A stretch of DNA of 64,000 nt from Chiridota heheva (lineage: Eukaryota > Echinodermata > Holothuroidea > Apodida > Chiridotidae): positions 1,289,001-1,353,000 of the forward strand of contig JAIGNY010000077.1 in the NCBI GenBank assembly GCA_020152595.1. Reading direction: 5' to 3'. A program made the translations under genes and the position numbers. The notes below the pieces were generated by a model. It searched no databases and was not told where the DNA came from. It was given only the letters and a program-made list of their open reading frames with translations. Shown here piece after piece: positions 49,801-61,440 of the stretch (within the stretch, counting starts at the first letter, position 1; each line of letters starts with the position of its first letter).

Positions 49801-52800
49801 CCACCTATACCCCGTGAGAGGGGCCACCTATACCCCTGAGGAGGTGCCCTTCACCCCTGAGAGGGCCACCTATACCCCTGAGAGGTGTCAATCATAACCC
49901 CTGAGAGGTGCCACCTACACCCCGGAGAGGTACCACCTATACCCCTGAGAGGTGCCACCATACCCCCTGAGAGGTGCCACTCCACACCCCCGAGAGGGGC
50001 CACCTACACCCCTGAGAGGGTGCCATCTACACCCCTGGGAGGTGCCACCTATACTCCCTGAGAGGTGCCACCTATACCCCGTGAAAGGTGCCACCTATAC
50101 CCCCTGAAAGGTGCCGCCTATACCCCTGAGAGAGGGCCACCTATACCCCTGAGAGGTGCCACCTATGCCCCCTGAGAGGTGCCGCCTATACCCCTGAGAG
50201 GGGCCACCTATACCCCTGAGAGGGGCCACCTATACCCCTGAGAGGTGCCACCTATACCCCCTAAAGTGTCACTCATAACCCCTGAGAGGTGCCACTCATG
50301 CCCCTTTTAGGTGCCACCTATAACCCCTGAGAGGTGCCACCTACACCCCTGAGAGGGCCACCTACACCCCTGAGAGGGGCCACCTACACCCCTGAGAGGT
50401 GCCACTCATACCCTCTGAGAGGTGCCACCTATAACCCCTGAGAGGTGCCACCTATACCCTGAGAGGTGCCGCCTATACCCCTGAGAGGGGCCGCCTATAC
50501 CCCCTGAGAGGGGTTACCTATACCCCTGAGAGGGGCCACCTATACCCCTGAGAGGGCCACCTATACACCCTGAGAGGGGCCACCTACACCCCTGATAGGG
50601 GCCACCTACACCCCTGAGAGGGGCCACCTACACCCCTGAGAGGTGCCACCTATACCCCTGGGAGGTGCCACCTATACTCCCTGAGAGGTGCCACCTATAC
50701 CCCTGAGGTGTCACTCATAACCCCTGAGAGGTGCCACCTATAACCCCTGAGAGGTGCCACCACCGAAAGGTGCCACCTTTACCCCTGAGAGGTGCCACCT
50801 ATACCTCTGAGAGGTGCCACCTATACCCCTGAGAGGTGCCACCTACACCCTGAGAGGTGCCACCTACCACCTGAGAGGTGCCACCTATACCCCCTGAGAG
50901 GGGCCACCTATACCCCTTGAGAGGGGACACCTACAACCCCTGAGAGGTGCCACCTACACCCCCTGAGAGGGGCCACCTACACCCCCTGAGAGGGGTCACC
51001 TACACCCCCTGAGAGGTGCCACCTATACCCCGTGAGAGGGGCCACCTATACCCCCTGAAAGGGGCCGCCTTCACCCCCTGAGAGGGGCCACCTATACCCC
51101 CTGAGAGGTGCCAATCATAACCCCTGAAAGGTGCCACCTACACCCCCGGAGAGGTACCACCTATACCCCTGAGAGGTGTCACTCATACCCCTGAGAGGTG
51201 CCACTCATACCCCTGAGAGGTGCCACCTATGCCCCCCCTGAGAGGTGCCACCTATGCCCCCTGAGAGGTGCCACCTTTACCCCTGAGAGGTGCCACCTAT
51301 ACTCTCTGAGAGACGCCACCTATACCCCTGAGAGGTGCCACCTACACTCCCTGAGAGGTGCCACCTATACCACCTGAGAGGTGCCACCTATACCCCCTGA
51401 GAGGGGCCACCTACAACCCCTGAGAGGTGCCACCTACACCCCCTGAGAGGGGTCACCTACACCCCCTGAGAGGTGCCACCTATACCCCGTGAGAGGGGCC
51501 ACCTATACCCCCTGAAAGGGGCCGCCTTCACCCCCTGAGAGGGGCCACCTATACCCCCTGAGAGGTGCCGCCTATGCCCCTGAGAGGTGCCGCCTATACC
51601 CCTGACCCCTGAGGGGCCACCTATACCCCTGAGAGGGCCACCTATACCCCTGAGAGGTGCCACCTATACCCCTAAGGTGTCACTCATAACCCCTGAGAGG
51701 TGCCACTCATACCCCTTTTTAGGTGCCACCTATAACCCCTTTAGGTGCCACCTATAACCCCTGAGAGGTGCCACCTATACCCCTGAGAGGGGCCACCTAC
51801 ACCCCTGAGAGGGGCCACCCTGAGACACCCCTGAGAGGTGCCACCTATACCCCTCTGAGAGGTGCCACCTATAACCCCTGAGAGGTGCCACCTATACCCC
51901 TGAGAGGTGCCGCCTATACCCCTGAGAGAGGGCCGCCTATACCCCTGAGAGGGGTTACCTATACCCCTGAGAGGGGCCACCTATACCCCTTGAGAGGGCC
52001 ACCTATACACCCTGAGAGGGGCCACTACACCCCTGATAGGGGCCACCTACACCCCTGAGGAGGGGCCACCTACACCCTGAGAGGTGCCACCTATACCCCT
52101 GGGAGGTGCCACCTATACCCCTGAGAGGTGCCACCTATACCCCTGAGGTGTCACTCCTATACCCCTGAGAGGTGCCACCTATAACCCCTGAGAGGTGCCA
52201 CCTACACCCCCTGAAAGGTGCCACCTTTACCCCCTGAGAGGTGCCACCTATACTCTCTGAGAGACGCCACCTATACCCCCTGAGAGGTGCCACCTACACT
52301 CCTGAGAGGTGCCACCTATACCACCTGAGAGGTGCCACCTATACCCCCTGAGAGGGGCCACCTATACCCCCTGAGAGGGGCCACCTACAACCCCTGAGAG
52401 GTGCCACCTACACCCCCTGAGAGGCGCCACCTACACCCCCTGAGAGGGGTCACCTACACCCCCTGAGAGGTGCCACCTATACCCCGTGAGAGGGGCCACC
52501 TATACCCCCTGAAAGGGGCCACCTTCACCCCCTGAGAGGGGCCACCTATACCCCCTGAGAGGTGCCAATCATAACCCCTGAGAGGTGCCACCTACACCCC
52601 CGGAGAGGTACCACCTATACCCCTGAGAGGTGCCACCATACCCCCTGAGAGGTGCCACCATACCCCTGAGAGGTGCCACCTTCACCCCTGAGAGGTGCCA
52701 CCTATACCCCTGAGAGGTGCCACCTTTACCCCTGAGAGGTGCCACCTACACCCTGAGAGGGCCACCTACACCCCCTGAGAGGTGCCACCTACACCCCTGA

Positions 52801-54123
52801 GAGGTGCCACCTATACCACCTGAGAGGTGCTACCTATACCCCTGAGAGGGGCCACCTACAACCCCTGAGAGGTGCCACCTACACCCCTGAGGGGTCACCT
52901 ACACCCCTGAGAGGTGCCACCTATACCCCGTGAGAGGGCCACCTATACCCCTGAAAGGGCCGCCTTCACCCCTGAGAGGGGCCACCTATACCCCTGAGAG
53001 GTGCCGCCTATGCCCCTGAGAGGTGCCGCCTATACCCCTGAGAGGGGCCACCTATACCCCTGAGAGGGGCCACCTATACCCCTGAGAGGTGCCACCTATG
53101 CCCCTAAGGTGTCACTCATAACCCCTGAGAGGTGCCACTATACCCCTTTTAGGTGCCACCTATAACCCCTTTTAGGTGCCACCTACACCCCCTGAGAGGG
53201 GCCACTACACCCCCTCTCAGGGGCCACCCCTGAGAGGTGCCACCACCCCTGAGAGGTGCCACCTATAACCCCTGAGAGGTGCCACCTATACCCCCTGAGA
53301 GGTGCCCCCTGAGAGGGGCCGCCTATACCCCTGAGAGGGTTACCTATACCCCTGAGAGGGGCCACCTATACCCCTTGAGAGGGGCCACCTATACACCCTG
53401 AGAGGGGCCACCTACACCCCTGAGAGGGGCCACCTACACCCCTGAGGGGCCACCTACACCCCTGAGAGGTGCCACCTATACCCCTGGGAGGTGCCACCTA
53501 TACTCCCTGAGAGGTGCCACCTATACCCCGTGAAAGGTGCCACCTATACCCCTGAAAGGTGCCGCCTATACCCCTGAGAGAGGTGCCACCTATGCCCCCT
53601 GAGAGGTGCCACCTATACCCCTGAGAGGGCCACCTATACCCCCTGAGTGGTGCCACCTATACCCCTGAGAGGTGCCACCTATACACCCTGAGAGGGGCCA
53701 CCTACACCCCCTGAAAGGTGCCGCCTACACCCCCTGAGAGAGGTGCCACCTATACCCCCTGAGAGGTGCCGCCTATACCCCCTGAGAGGTGCCGCCTATA
53801 CCCCTGAGAGGTGCCACCTATACCCCCTGAGAGGTGCCACCTATACCCCGTGAGAGGGGCCACCTATACCCACTGAGGTGTCACTCATAACCCCTGAGAG
53901 GTGCCACCTACACCCCCTGAGAGGGGCCACCTATACCCCCTGAGAGGTGCCACCTATATCCCCTGAGAGGTGCCACCTATACCCCCTGAGAGGTGCCACC
54001 TATACCCCTAAGGTGTCACTCATAACCCCTGAGAGGTGCCACTCATACCCCTTTTAGGTGCCACCTATAACCCCTGAGAGGTGCCACCTACACCCCCTGA
54101 GAGGGGCCACCTATACCCCCTGG
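31882..54123 (+). repeat. 23-bp minisatellite mega-array, about 22 kb (about 960-1000 units)
   Basis: The unit has the core AGGTGCCACCT, preceded by CTGAG and followed by TATAC and a run of four or five C, giving 22- or 23-bp units. Common variants change the core to AGGGGCCACCT or AGGTGCCGCCT, or shorten the unit (CTGAGGTGTCACTCATAA). Special units such as 'ccttttaggtgccacc' recur at regular places and show kilobase-scale internal duplications. Markers near 42955, 45609 and 49763 are about 2.65 and 4.15 kb apart. Blocks near 36031 and 38783 are about 2.75 kb apart. Short open frames on both strands are by-products. The array starts and stops abruptly. Confidence 0.98.
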
Positions 54124-54464
54124 TCTCACTCCCAAACATGTAACGAACAAGAAACAAACCAGTAAGAAAATCTTTGCAGCAAAAATTACATGATCTACTA
54201 CTTTTTTTTTCAATTTATTCACATAAATGGAATTGTCGATTTCTGGCTATATTCATAATTGTGTACAAAAGAAATAAAGGTTACAAAATCAAATCTTAAA
54301 TATGTACTATTTGGCCGAATATGGATATTTGTGCAAACTTTTTACATAGACGACATATATACTTCTGCATAATATAGGTTGATATACAAATGAAAGAACG
54401 ATTAGAGAGAAAATATAATATATTCCTTTGACACCATATCAATAAATATACGTTATTATTATTA
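54124..54464. other. AT-rich unique sequence right of the mega-array
   Basis: No gene, repeat family or element was recognised. It separates the 23-bp array from the foldback element at 54465. Confidence 0.5.
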
Positions 54465-55197
54465 GTTCAGGGGTCAAACAAAAGAAACAAAATAGTGAAA
54501 AAAGCATTAAAAAAATCTTATTCCGTAAGGAGATATCCAAGTTTAAAGTTTGGTATCATTTGTGTAGAAATGACTGAAATCAGATCAAGTTGTGATGTCA
54601 TAGCATCTGATTTCTCTGTTTTAATGTATTCTATCATATTTTGTCCTGCTATCTTGAGGCCTAAAAACCATAAGATATGTCAGAAAAGTAGTGAAACTAA
54701 TTCTAGAAGGGTATTTATAATATACCACCTATAGAAAGTTTGAGGAGAAATAATTTGAAAAGTGAAAAAAATAAAGAAAATTTCTTTAAAATACACGGCA
54801 TTAAGAATGTAAGGATGAAGATGCCAGGTTTCGATAGTAGATCATTTCTACACAGATAAAGAGATTTAAACTTGAATATCTCTTTAACGGAATAAGATTT
54901 TTGAAAGCTTTCTTCACCATTTTGTATCTTTTAAAGTCCTTTATCATATAAGATGGTGGAGAAATAATTTCAAAAGTGAAACAAATTAAGAAAATTTCTT
55001 TAAAATACACTGCATGAAGAATGTGAGGATGAAGATGCCAGGTTTCCATAGTAGATATACCAGTCATTTCTACACAGATAAAGAGATTTAAACTTGAATA
55101 TCTCTTTAACGGAATAAGATTTTTGAATGTTTTCTTCACCATTTTGTATCTTTTAAAGTCCTCTATCATATAAGATGGTCGTGCTGGACCACTGATC
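54465..55197. mobile_element. foldback/TIR element (copy 2), with internal duplication
   Basis: Its left end 'ttcaggggtcaaac..aaagaaacaaaatagtgaa' is mirrored at the right end by '..caccattttgtatcttttaaagtcc..ggaccactga'. Internal motifs 'catttgtgtagaaatgactga' (left) and 'cagtcatttctacacagat' (right) are inverted. The right half is present twice in tandem: a segment starting about 54781 recurs at about 55005, an offset of 224. This is the same family as 2699-3147 and 59411-60233. No coding frame was found. Confidence 0.7.
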
Positions 55198-55247
55198 TGA
55201 TCCTTTTTAGTTATTTTCCATACTTAGACCATAATGACCCCATTGGT

Positions 55248-55302
55248 GCTTATCCCCGGTTTCCTTGGCGTAAGCACATGACTCCCCTGGACAGGATGCC
55301 AA
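55248..55302 (-). mobile_element. SINE tail fragment
   Basis: It resembles 58815-58868, the distal part of the tRNA-type SINE, with the same order of motifs: 'gcttat.cccagtttcc', 'catgact' and 'ctgga..gga'. It is short and diverged. Confidence 0.4.
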
Positions 55303-55319
55303 ACACGACACAAACTTAG

Positions 55320-55752
55320 ATACCAAATTTGACGTATTAAGCACTCTTGCTCTAATAAGTGCCCACCCAACATTTTTTAACTAATAATATCATTTACCTA
55401 AATAATTTAAACACTTCAAATAAGTTTTGTTACATTATTTTGCATCTGATGCTCACAATGCTTTTGTTACAATTATTATGGAGTTAATATAGAAACCGTT
55501 CACACAATGAGTTCTAATAGCACACTGTACGCAGCTTGGAGCATTGGCACTTACATAAGCAGGCTTTGAAGGGGGAACTTTCTCCCCACTTTTTTTCTTA
55601 GAATTTGTATCTTGTGTGGTGATTTTTTGCATCGTAGCATAATTTGGTGTTTTTGACCCCTCCTCCCCCCACCCCACCCACGACTTAGGAAGAGAGTGGT
55701 GCAATTCTATTTTCAAAAGCGCCACTAGCGCTTATTACATCAAATACGGTAT
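55320..55752. mobile_element. TIR element of about 433 bp (MITE-like)
   Basis: The left end 'ataccaaatttgacgtatta' matches the reverse complement of the right end, 'ataccgtatttgatgtaata', and the similarity continues through 'agcactcttgc' / 'agcgctagtgg'. Near both ends is the 'aataagtgcc'/'aataagcgc' motif. Its - strand open frame (55453-55725) has no known domain. The structure is that of a non-autonomous DNA transposon. Superfamily not assigned. Confidence 0.6.
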
Positions 55753-55945
55753 TTTAACTACTGTAATTCTCTGTGATATTCAAGGACCATCACCCATAAT
55801 TTTAATATTTCCATGTCTAGTTATATTCCATATCTTTCTATGAATAAGGAATCCAATGGATATATATATATAAAAAAAAAAAAAAAGGATTAACCACTAA
55901 GAATTTGTGGAAAATATTTTGTCCAATCAGAAATGTATATCCACA
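55753..55945. other. short spacer with TA and poly-A run
   Basis: It includes (TA)n followed by a run of about 14 A near 55860-55886. Nothing else was recognised. Confidence 0.5.
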
Positions 55946-57940
55946 TTAACTGGCCTTAAAGTAACAGATGCTGGAATGTGCAGGTGGCCTGCACAATTTA
56001 CTAACATTGTTGTACTATGTTAACTGGCCTTTAGCAGACGCTGGAATGTGCAGGCGGCCTGCCTAATTTACTAACATTGTTGTACTATGTTAACTGGCCT
56101 TTAGCAAACACTGGAATGTGCAGGCGGCCTGCATAATTTACTAACATTGTACTTGTTACTTTACGCTGGATATTATTGTTGTACTGGCCTTTAGCTGCAT
56201 AAATTACTAACATTGTTGCTGGATATGCAGGCGGCCTGCATAATTTGCTAACATTGTTGTACTATGTTAACTGGCCTTTAGCAAACACTGGAATGTGCCG
56301 GCCTGCATAATTTACTAACATTGTTGTACTATGTTAACTGGCCTTTTTGGAAGCAGACGCTGGATATGCATGTTAACTGGCCTGCATAATTTACTAACAT
56401 TGTTGTACTATGTTAACTGGCCTTTAGCAAACACTGGAATGTGCAGGCGGCCTGCATAATTTACTAACATTGTTGTACTATGTTAACTGGCCTTTAGCAA
56501 ACACTGGAATGTGCAGGCGGCCTGCATAATTTACTAACATTGTTGTACTATGTTAACTGGCCTTTAGCAGACGCTGGATATGCAGGCGGCCTGCATAATT
56601 TACTAACATTGTTGTACTATGTTAACTGGCCTTTAGCAGATGCTGGAATGTGCAGGCGGCCTGCATAATTTACTAACATTGTTGTACAATGTTAACTGGC
56701 CTTTAGCAGATGCTGGAATATGCAGGCAGCCTGCATAATTTACTAACATTGTTGTACTATGTTAAGTGGCCTTTAGCAGATGCTGGATATGCAGGCGGCC
56801 TGCATAATTTACTAACATTGTTGTACTATATTAAATGGCCTTTAGCAGATGCTGGAATGTGCAGGCGGCCTGCCTAATTTACTAACATTGTTGTACTATG
56901 TTAACTGGCCTTTAGCAAACACTGGAATGTGCAGGCGGCCTGCATAATTTACTAACATTGTTGTACTATGTTAACTGGCCTTTAGCAGACGCTGGATATG
57001 CAGGCGGCCTGCATAATTTACTAACATTGTTGTACTATGTTAACTGGCCTTTAGCAGATGCTGGAATGTGCAGGCGGCCTGCATAATTTACTAACATTGT
57101 TGTACTATGTTAACTGGCCTTTAGCAGATGCTGGAATGTGCAGGCGGCCTGCATAATTTACTAACATTGTTGTACTCTGTTAAGTGGCCTTTAGCAGACG
57201 CTGGATATGCAGGCGGCCTGCATAATCTACTAACATTGTTGTACTATGTTAACTGGCCTTTAGCAGATGCTGGAATGTGCAGGTGGCCTGCATAAATTAC
57301 TAACATTGTTGTACTATGTTAACTGGCCTTTAGCAGACGCTGGATATGCAGGCGGCCTGCCTAATTTACTAACATTGTTGTACTATGTTAACTGGCCTTT
57401 AGCAGACGCTAGAATGTGCAGGCGGCCTGCATAAATTACTAACATTGTTGTACTATGTTAACTGGCCTTTAGCAGACGCTGGATATGCAGGCGGCCTGCG
57501 TAATTTACTAACATTGTTGTACTATGTTAACTGGCCTTTAGCAGACGCTGGAATGTGCAGGCTGCCTGCATAATTTGCTAACATTGTTGTACTATGTTAA
57601 CTGGCCTTTAGCAGACGCTGGAATGTGCAGGCGGCCTGCATAATTTGCTAACATTGTTGTACTATGTTAACTGGCCTTTAGCAGACGCTGGAATGTGCAG
57701 GCGCCTGCATAATCTACTAACATTGTTGTACTATATTAACTGGCCTTTAGCAGACGCTGGAATGTGCAGGCGGCCTGCATAATCTACTAACATTGTTGTA
57801 CTATGTTAACTGGCCTTTAGCAGACGCTGGAATGTGCAGGCGGCCTGCATAATATACTAACATTGTTGTACCACGTTAACTGGCCTTTAGCAGACGCTGG
57901 AATGTGCAGGCTGCCTGCATAATATACTAACATTGTTGTA
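55946..57940 (+). repeat. 70-bp minisatellite array (about 28 units)
   Basis: Units are 69-70 bp and contain 'taactggcctttagcaga', then the perfect dyad GCAGGC-G-GCCTGC, then 'taacattgttgtactatg'. Length divided by 70 gives about 28 units. Units near 56150-56400 are shortened or rearranged; the rest are regular. Two alternating forms (GGAATGTGC / GGATATGC) give a partial higher-order pattern. No stable open frame is present. Confidence 0.96.
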
Positions 57941-58817
57941 AATCATTACCTCATGCTAGAGATGTATCAAAATTATAAATTCATAAAATGTACAAATTGT
58001 AGCAAAATTTTCTTGAATGAGACATTTTTTTGGAAATTTAGCTTCACCATATCTACACAGAAATTGGATTTTATAATTTCAGTTTCACTTTAAAAGAATA
58101 TTTTCCATAACAAAAGTTAAACATATAAATGATAGAACTGAAAGCACAGCTCGTGTTTGATAATAATGGTGTGATTCACAAAAAGTATATTTCTAAACAG
58201 TGTATAGAATGATCTACATTCAGCAAATAAAAACTAATTTCATTTTTTCTGTTTTTATAATTATCATAAACTTTAAAACAAGATTAATGATGGGTAACTT
58301 TTTAAATAACAATCATGATGAAAATCTGTTGCAATGGATTTTTAGTCCCAAATCCTCAAAGCCTACAAGGTTGAACAAAAACATCACTTAAAATCACTCA
58401 TCAATAAACAAACAAAACCTTTAGTTAAATACCATCCTATTTGTAAATTATTACTTCAAGCCAGACACAATGACCACATGGAAATACGTTTTGTCCTTGT
58501 GTTGAGTGTGAAAGTCAATGCAGCTGTAGTGAAATTTGTTTACTATCAATGTCAGATTATGACCATGGAAAGTGAGGTGAAATGTGTGGAAAGCCCTGGT
58601 GTTATTGCTTGTGCTGGATTGTGGTTTCTGTTGTGAGCAATGTAGACCCCGACAGATTTTAGATTTTGTCGGGGCTTAAGACACAAAATGAGTTGCGAGG
58701 TTCAGACTTAATGTTTATTGTGATCCTTGCTGATCACCAAGAAAAAGCTATGACCTTACACTGAAAACCCAAAGGAACTAACAGTTGAATCCATCTGAGC
58801 CATTACGCTCATTATGC
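57941..58817. other. AT-rich sequence without recognised feature
   Basis: No splice-bounded exon, repeat array or element was recognised. A short open frame at 58200-58391 is AT-rich and has no recognisable domain. Confidence 0.5.
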
Positions 58818-59050
58818 TTATTCCCAGTTTCCATGTCGGAAGTTCATGACTTTCTCTGGATGGGACACCAGTCCATCGCAGGTTAAATCCCCAGCAGTGC
58901 TGGCACTTAATTTTACAGCTGATTGAAATTGGAGCAAGCAGAGAGAAGTGTCTTGCTCAAGGACACACTTCAGGCTCATGGCAGGAATTGAACCTGGTGC
59001 CTTCTGCATACGAGCATGACCCCTTAACCACTGCACCTCATTGAAAGGTG
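58818..59050 (-). mobile_element. tRNA-derived SINE
   Basis: On the reverse strand a box A-like TGGTTAAGGGG (plus-strand 59020-59030) and a box B-like GGTTCAATTCC (plus-strand 58984-58994) are spaced as in tRNA genes. They are followed by 'cttgagcaagacacttctct' and 'atggactggtgtcccatcc', body motifs common in SINEs of marine animals. The insertion is moderately diverged. It is a non-coding RNA polymerase III-type retroposon. Confidence 0.7.
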
Positions 59051-59410
59051 TGGGAAAATATGTCTGCATGTCATTCACTCACTTTTTCAAATCTGAATCA
59101 GCACTTTCTAGAAAACTGACTAAAATAATGTCCTATGACCGATAATTAGGTGTCCCTAATTGACCAATAATGGATGGACTTTTTGAAAACAAAAAAAAAT
59201 CGTTTTTTCATTACATTTTGTTTATTTTCTCTATTTTCAACCCATTTTTTCTCAAAAACTGTCAACATAATCCCCCCATCAAAAAGTTACATTTTCTGAA
59301 CGAACTTTGCGAGTCTATAAAATGATACTAGGATTATGCTTATATCACGTTGTTAAGCTAGCTAAATAATTTTTGGAAAAGGTTTGGGATTTCAGGGTTG
59401 AATGGCTAGC
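59051..59410. other. AT-rich spacer
   Basis: Nothing was recognised apart from poly-A/poly-T runs around 59185-59260. Confidence 0.5.
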
Positions 59411-60233
59411 TCAGTGGTCAAGCACGTTTATCTTATATGAAAGAGAACTTTAAAAGAAACAAAATGGTGAAGAAACTACTTCAATATTTATTCCGGTAAG
59501 GAGTTATTTATACAGAATCTGCCCCTGGTTTTCTGTGCCTGTGGTATTCTAATAACTACATGAACGATTACATGACATTGCTATGTGGTCACTGAAAAGT
59601 TTGGAGTGTCCTATTTTATTTCCACCTTACTCCACTTCGTATTATTACAAAGTTTGTGGTCAAATGATTGCGTAATACATGGTCAACTCGTTGAGAGAGT
59701 GTTCTTGAAACGGGATGAAAATGAGAGTGGCAGTTGTATCCTGTCTGTGTTTCAAGGGATGCTTTCTTCAAATGTAAAGTTTAAATCTCTGTTTTTTTAT
59801 AAGCAAAAGTAACTGGTGTAGTAAGTCTACTATGTGAGGTTGGCATCATCATCCTCAGTTTCTGCAAACTTGTCTATGTATTTTAAAGAAAATTTAAATA
59901 ACGTTTCTATTATTTGAATGATTTTTCCTCAATATTTCTTCAAGTTGTAAATTATGATTACCCTTATTAGATTATGTTTTTTCACGTTCCTGGCATATCC
60001 AATGTTTATTAAGCCAAAAATCGCAGGGAAAATCATAACAGAATACATCAAGACTTTGAGGGATCTAGGCTGTGATGTCACAACTAGTCTGATTTCAGTC
60101 GTTTTTACACAAATGATGCTGAACTTCAAACTTAAATATATCCTTAATGGAATAAGATTTTTGAATTCTTTCTTCACCATTTTGTTTCTTTTGAAGTCCT
60201 CTTTAATATAAGATGGACATGCTTGACCCCTGA
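59411..60233. mobile_element. foldback/TIR element (copy 3, longest)
   Basis: The left end 'tcagtggtcaagcacg' then 'aaaagaaacaaaatggtgaa' is mirrored at the right by 'ttcaccattttgtttctttt' then 'catgcttgacccctga'. Inside, 'gatgtcacaactagtctgat' and 'cgtttttacacaaatgatg' match the right halves of the other two copies. No transposase frame was found. Confidence 0.7.
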
Positions 60234-60589
60234 ACTAATCTTTTAAATGAGACTTATGGGGGTCAATACCATAAACAGCAAAAGAAGAATTTAAAACCAT
60301 AATATATGATTTATATCTTCTTATAAAAGGAATAATTATGGTGTGCAAATCTTTATACTCCATTGATTGTGAATACACATCTTCATTTAAACCTCTAAAT
60401 TCTGAGTTGCTTTAAATACAGCCAAAAAACTGCAGAAGGTTCAGACTCATATCTAAGCAAAAACAAGCAAAGTTAAGAAGAAGACAAATGATCCTTTGGA
60501 GTTTTCCAAAATCTGCCCTTCATATTTAAGTGCTTTTAGAAAGTCTCAAATGTCATCTGCTTCCCATTTTTTTAAAACCACAGTCAGCT
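60234..60589. other. AT-rich sequence without recognised feature
   Basis: No exon, array or element was recognised here. It separates the foldback element from the diverged repeat at 60590. Confidence 0.4.
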
Positions 60590-61110
60590 GCACTCCTTCC
60601 AATAATTAGCAAGAAGTGAGTTCCCCCGATGACATAACAAATGAATTTCTAAGTCTGAAAAAAATACTTGTAAGATTCCTTGCTTTTTTCATGAATTTTA
60701 AATTAGATTTGCACTGATCTTAGCTAATCATAGCAAAGCTTTAAAAATCAATGGATTTTCAAAAATCAATGGATTTTTACTAGAAAGTACAGGTCACCTG
60801 ATGACATCACAAGTTTTCTTCTTAATGATTCTTTGTCCTGTTCATGATCTAAATTTAATTCAAGTTCAAAAATCAAGAGAAAATCTAGTTCACCTGACGA
60901 CATCATAAATTGACATATTTTCTTTCCACAGCTGTGAAATTACCAACTTTTAAAAATACATTGAACTTTTCATGAATTTAATCTTATTTACACTAATTGC
61001 AGCGAAGTTTAAAAAATCAATGGATTTATATCAGAAAATCTACTTCACCTGATGACATCATAAATCTGCATATTTTCTTTCCAATGATGTGAAATGACTT
61101 TTGATTGAGG
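60590..61110 (+). repeat. diverged tandem repeat, about four units of 100-170 bp
   Basis: The series 'aatcaatggatt', 'agaaaatctacttcacctga', 'tgacatcataaat' and 'atattttctttcca' recurs. The 'gatgacat'-type motif is near 60628, 60800, 60897 and 61051. The units are old and uneven in length. Confidence 0.5.
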
Positions 61111-61440
61111 TAACGTTTTGATTTTTTTCATGATTTTTTATTTATAAATAAAGCAATTCTTTCCTCAGTGTCAAAAGTGAATTGTCAGAATTAATGGTTT
61201 GTTTACGAATTTCATAGATATTTCCAGTTTTAACCACAACAAACTGAATGGGGGGATATACAATTATTTAACAGGAAATAACATCAGTGCCTATCTGATC
61301 CTAAAAAAAACTGTACAGCTGTAAAAAAAGTATAAAATTCTGAAAAGCCTCCTGCTTGGATATAATCAACTTTTTTACAAGTTTGGGGAATTTGCCTTTA
61401 GTACATGTTACGAAATCTTTAAGGACATATAAAGAATCAT

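Noticed and set aside
36031-53365. Many 60-90 codon frames in the 23-bp array (ERCHLYP or GYRWHLS type repeats)
   Set aside because: These are by-products of a stop-poor tandem unit whose frame rotates; not genes.
31882-54123. CRISPR array
   Set aside because: There are no unique spacers between repeats, only head-to-tail units with point changes, in a eukaryotic context.
31882-54123. Canonical G-quadruplex array on the minus strand
   Set aside because: The G runs are separated by about 18 bases, longer than usual quadruplex loops.
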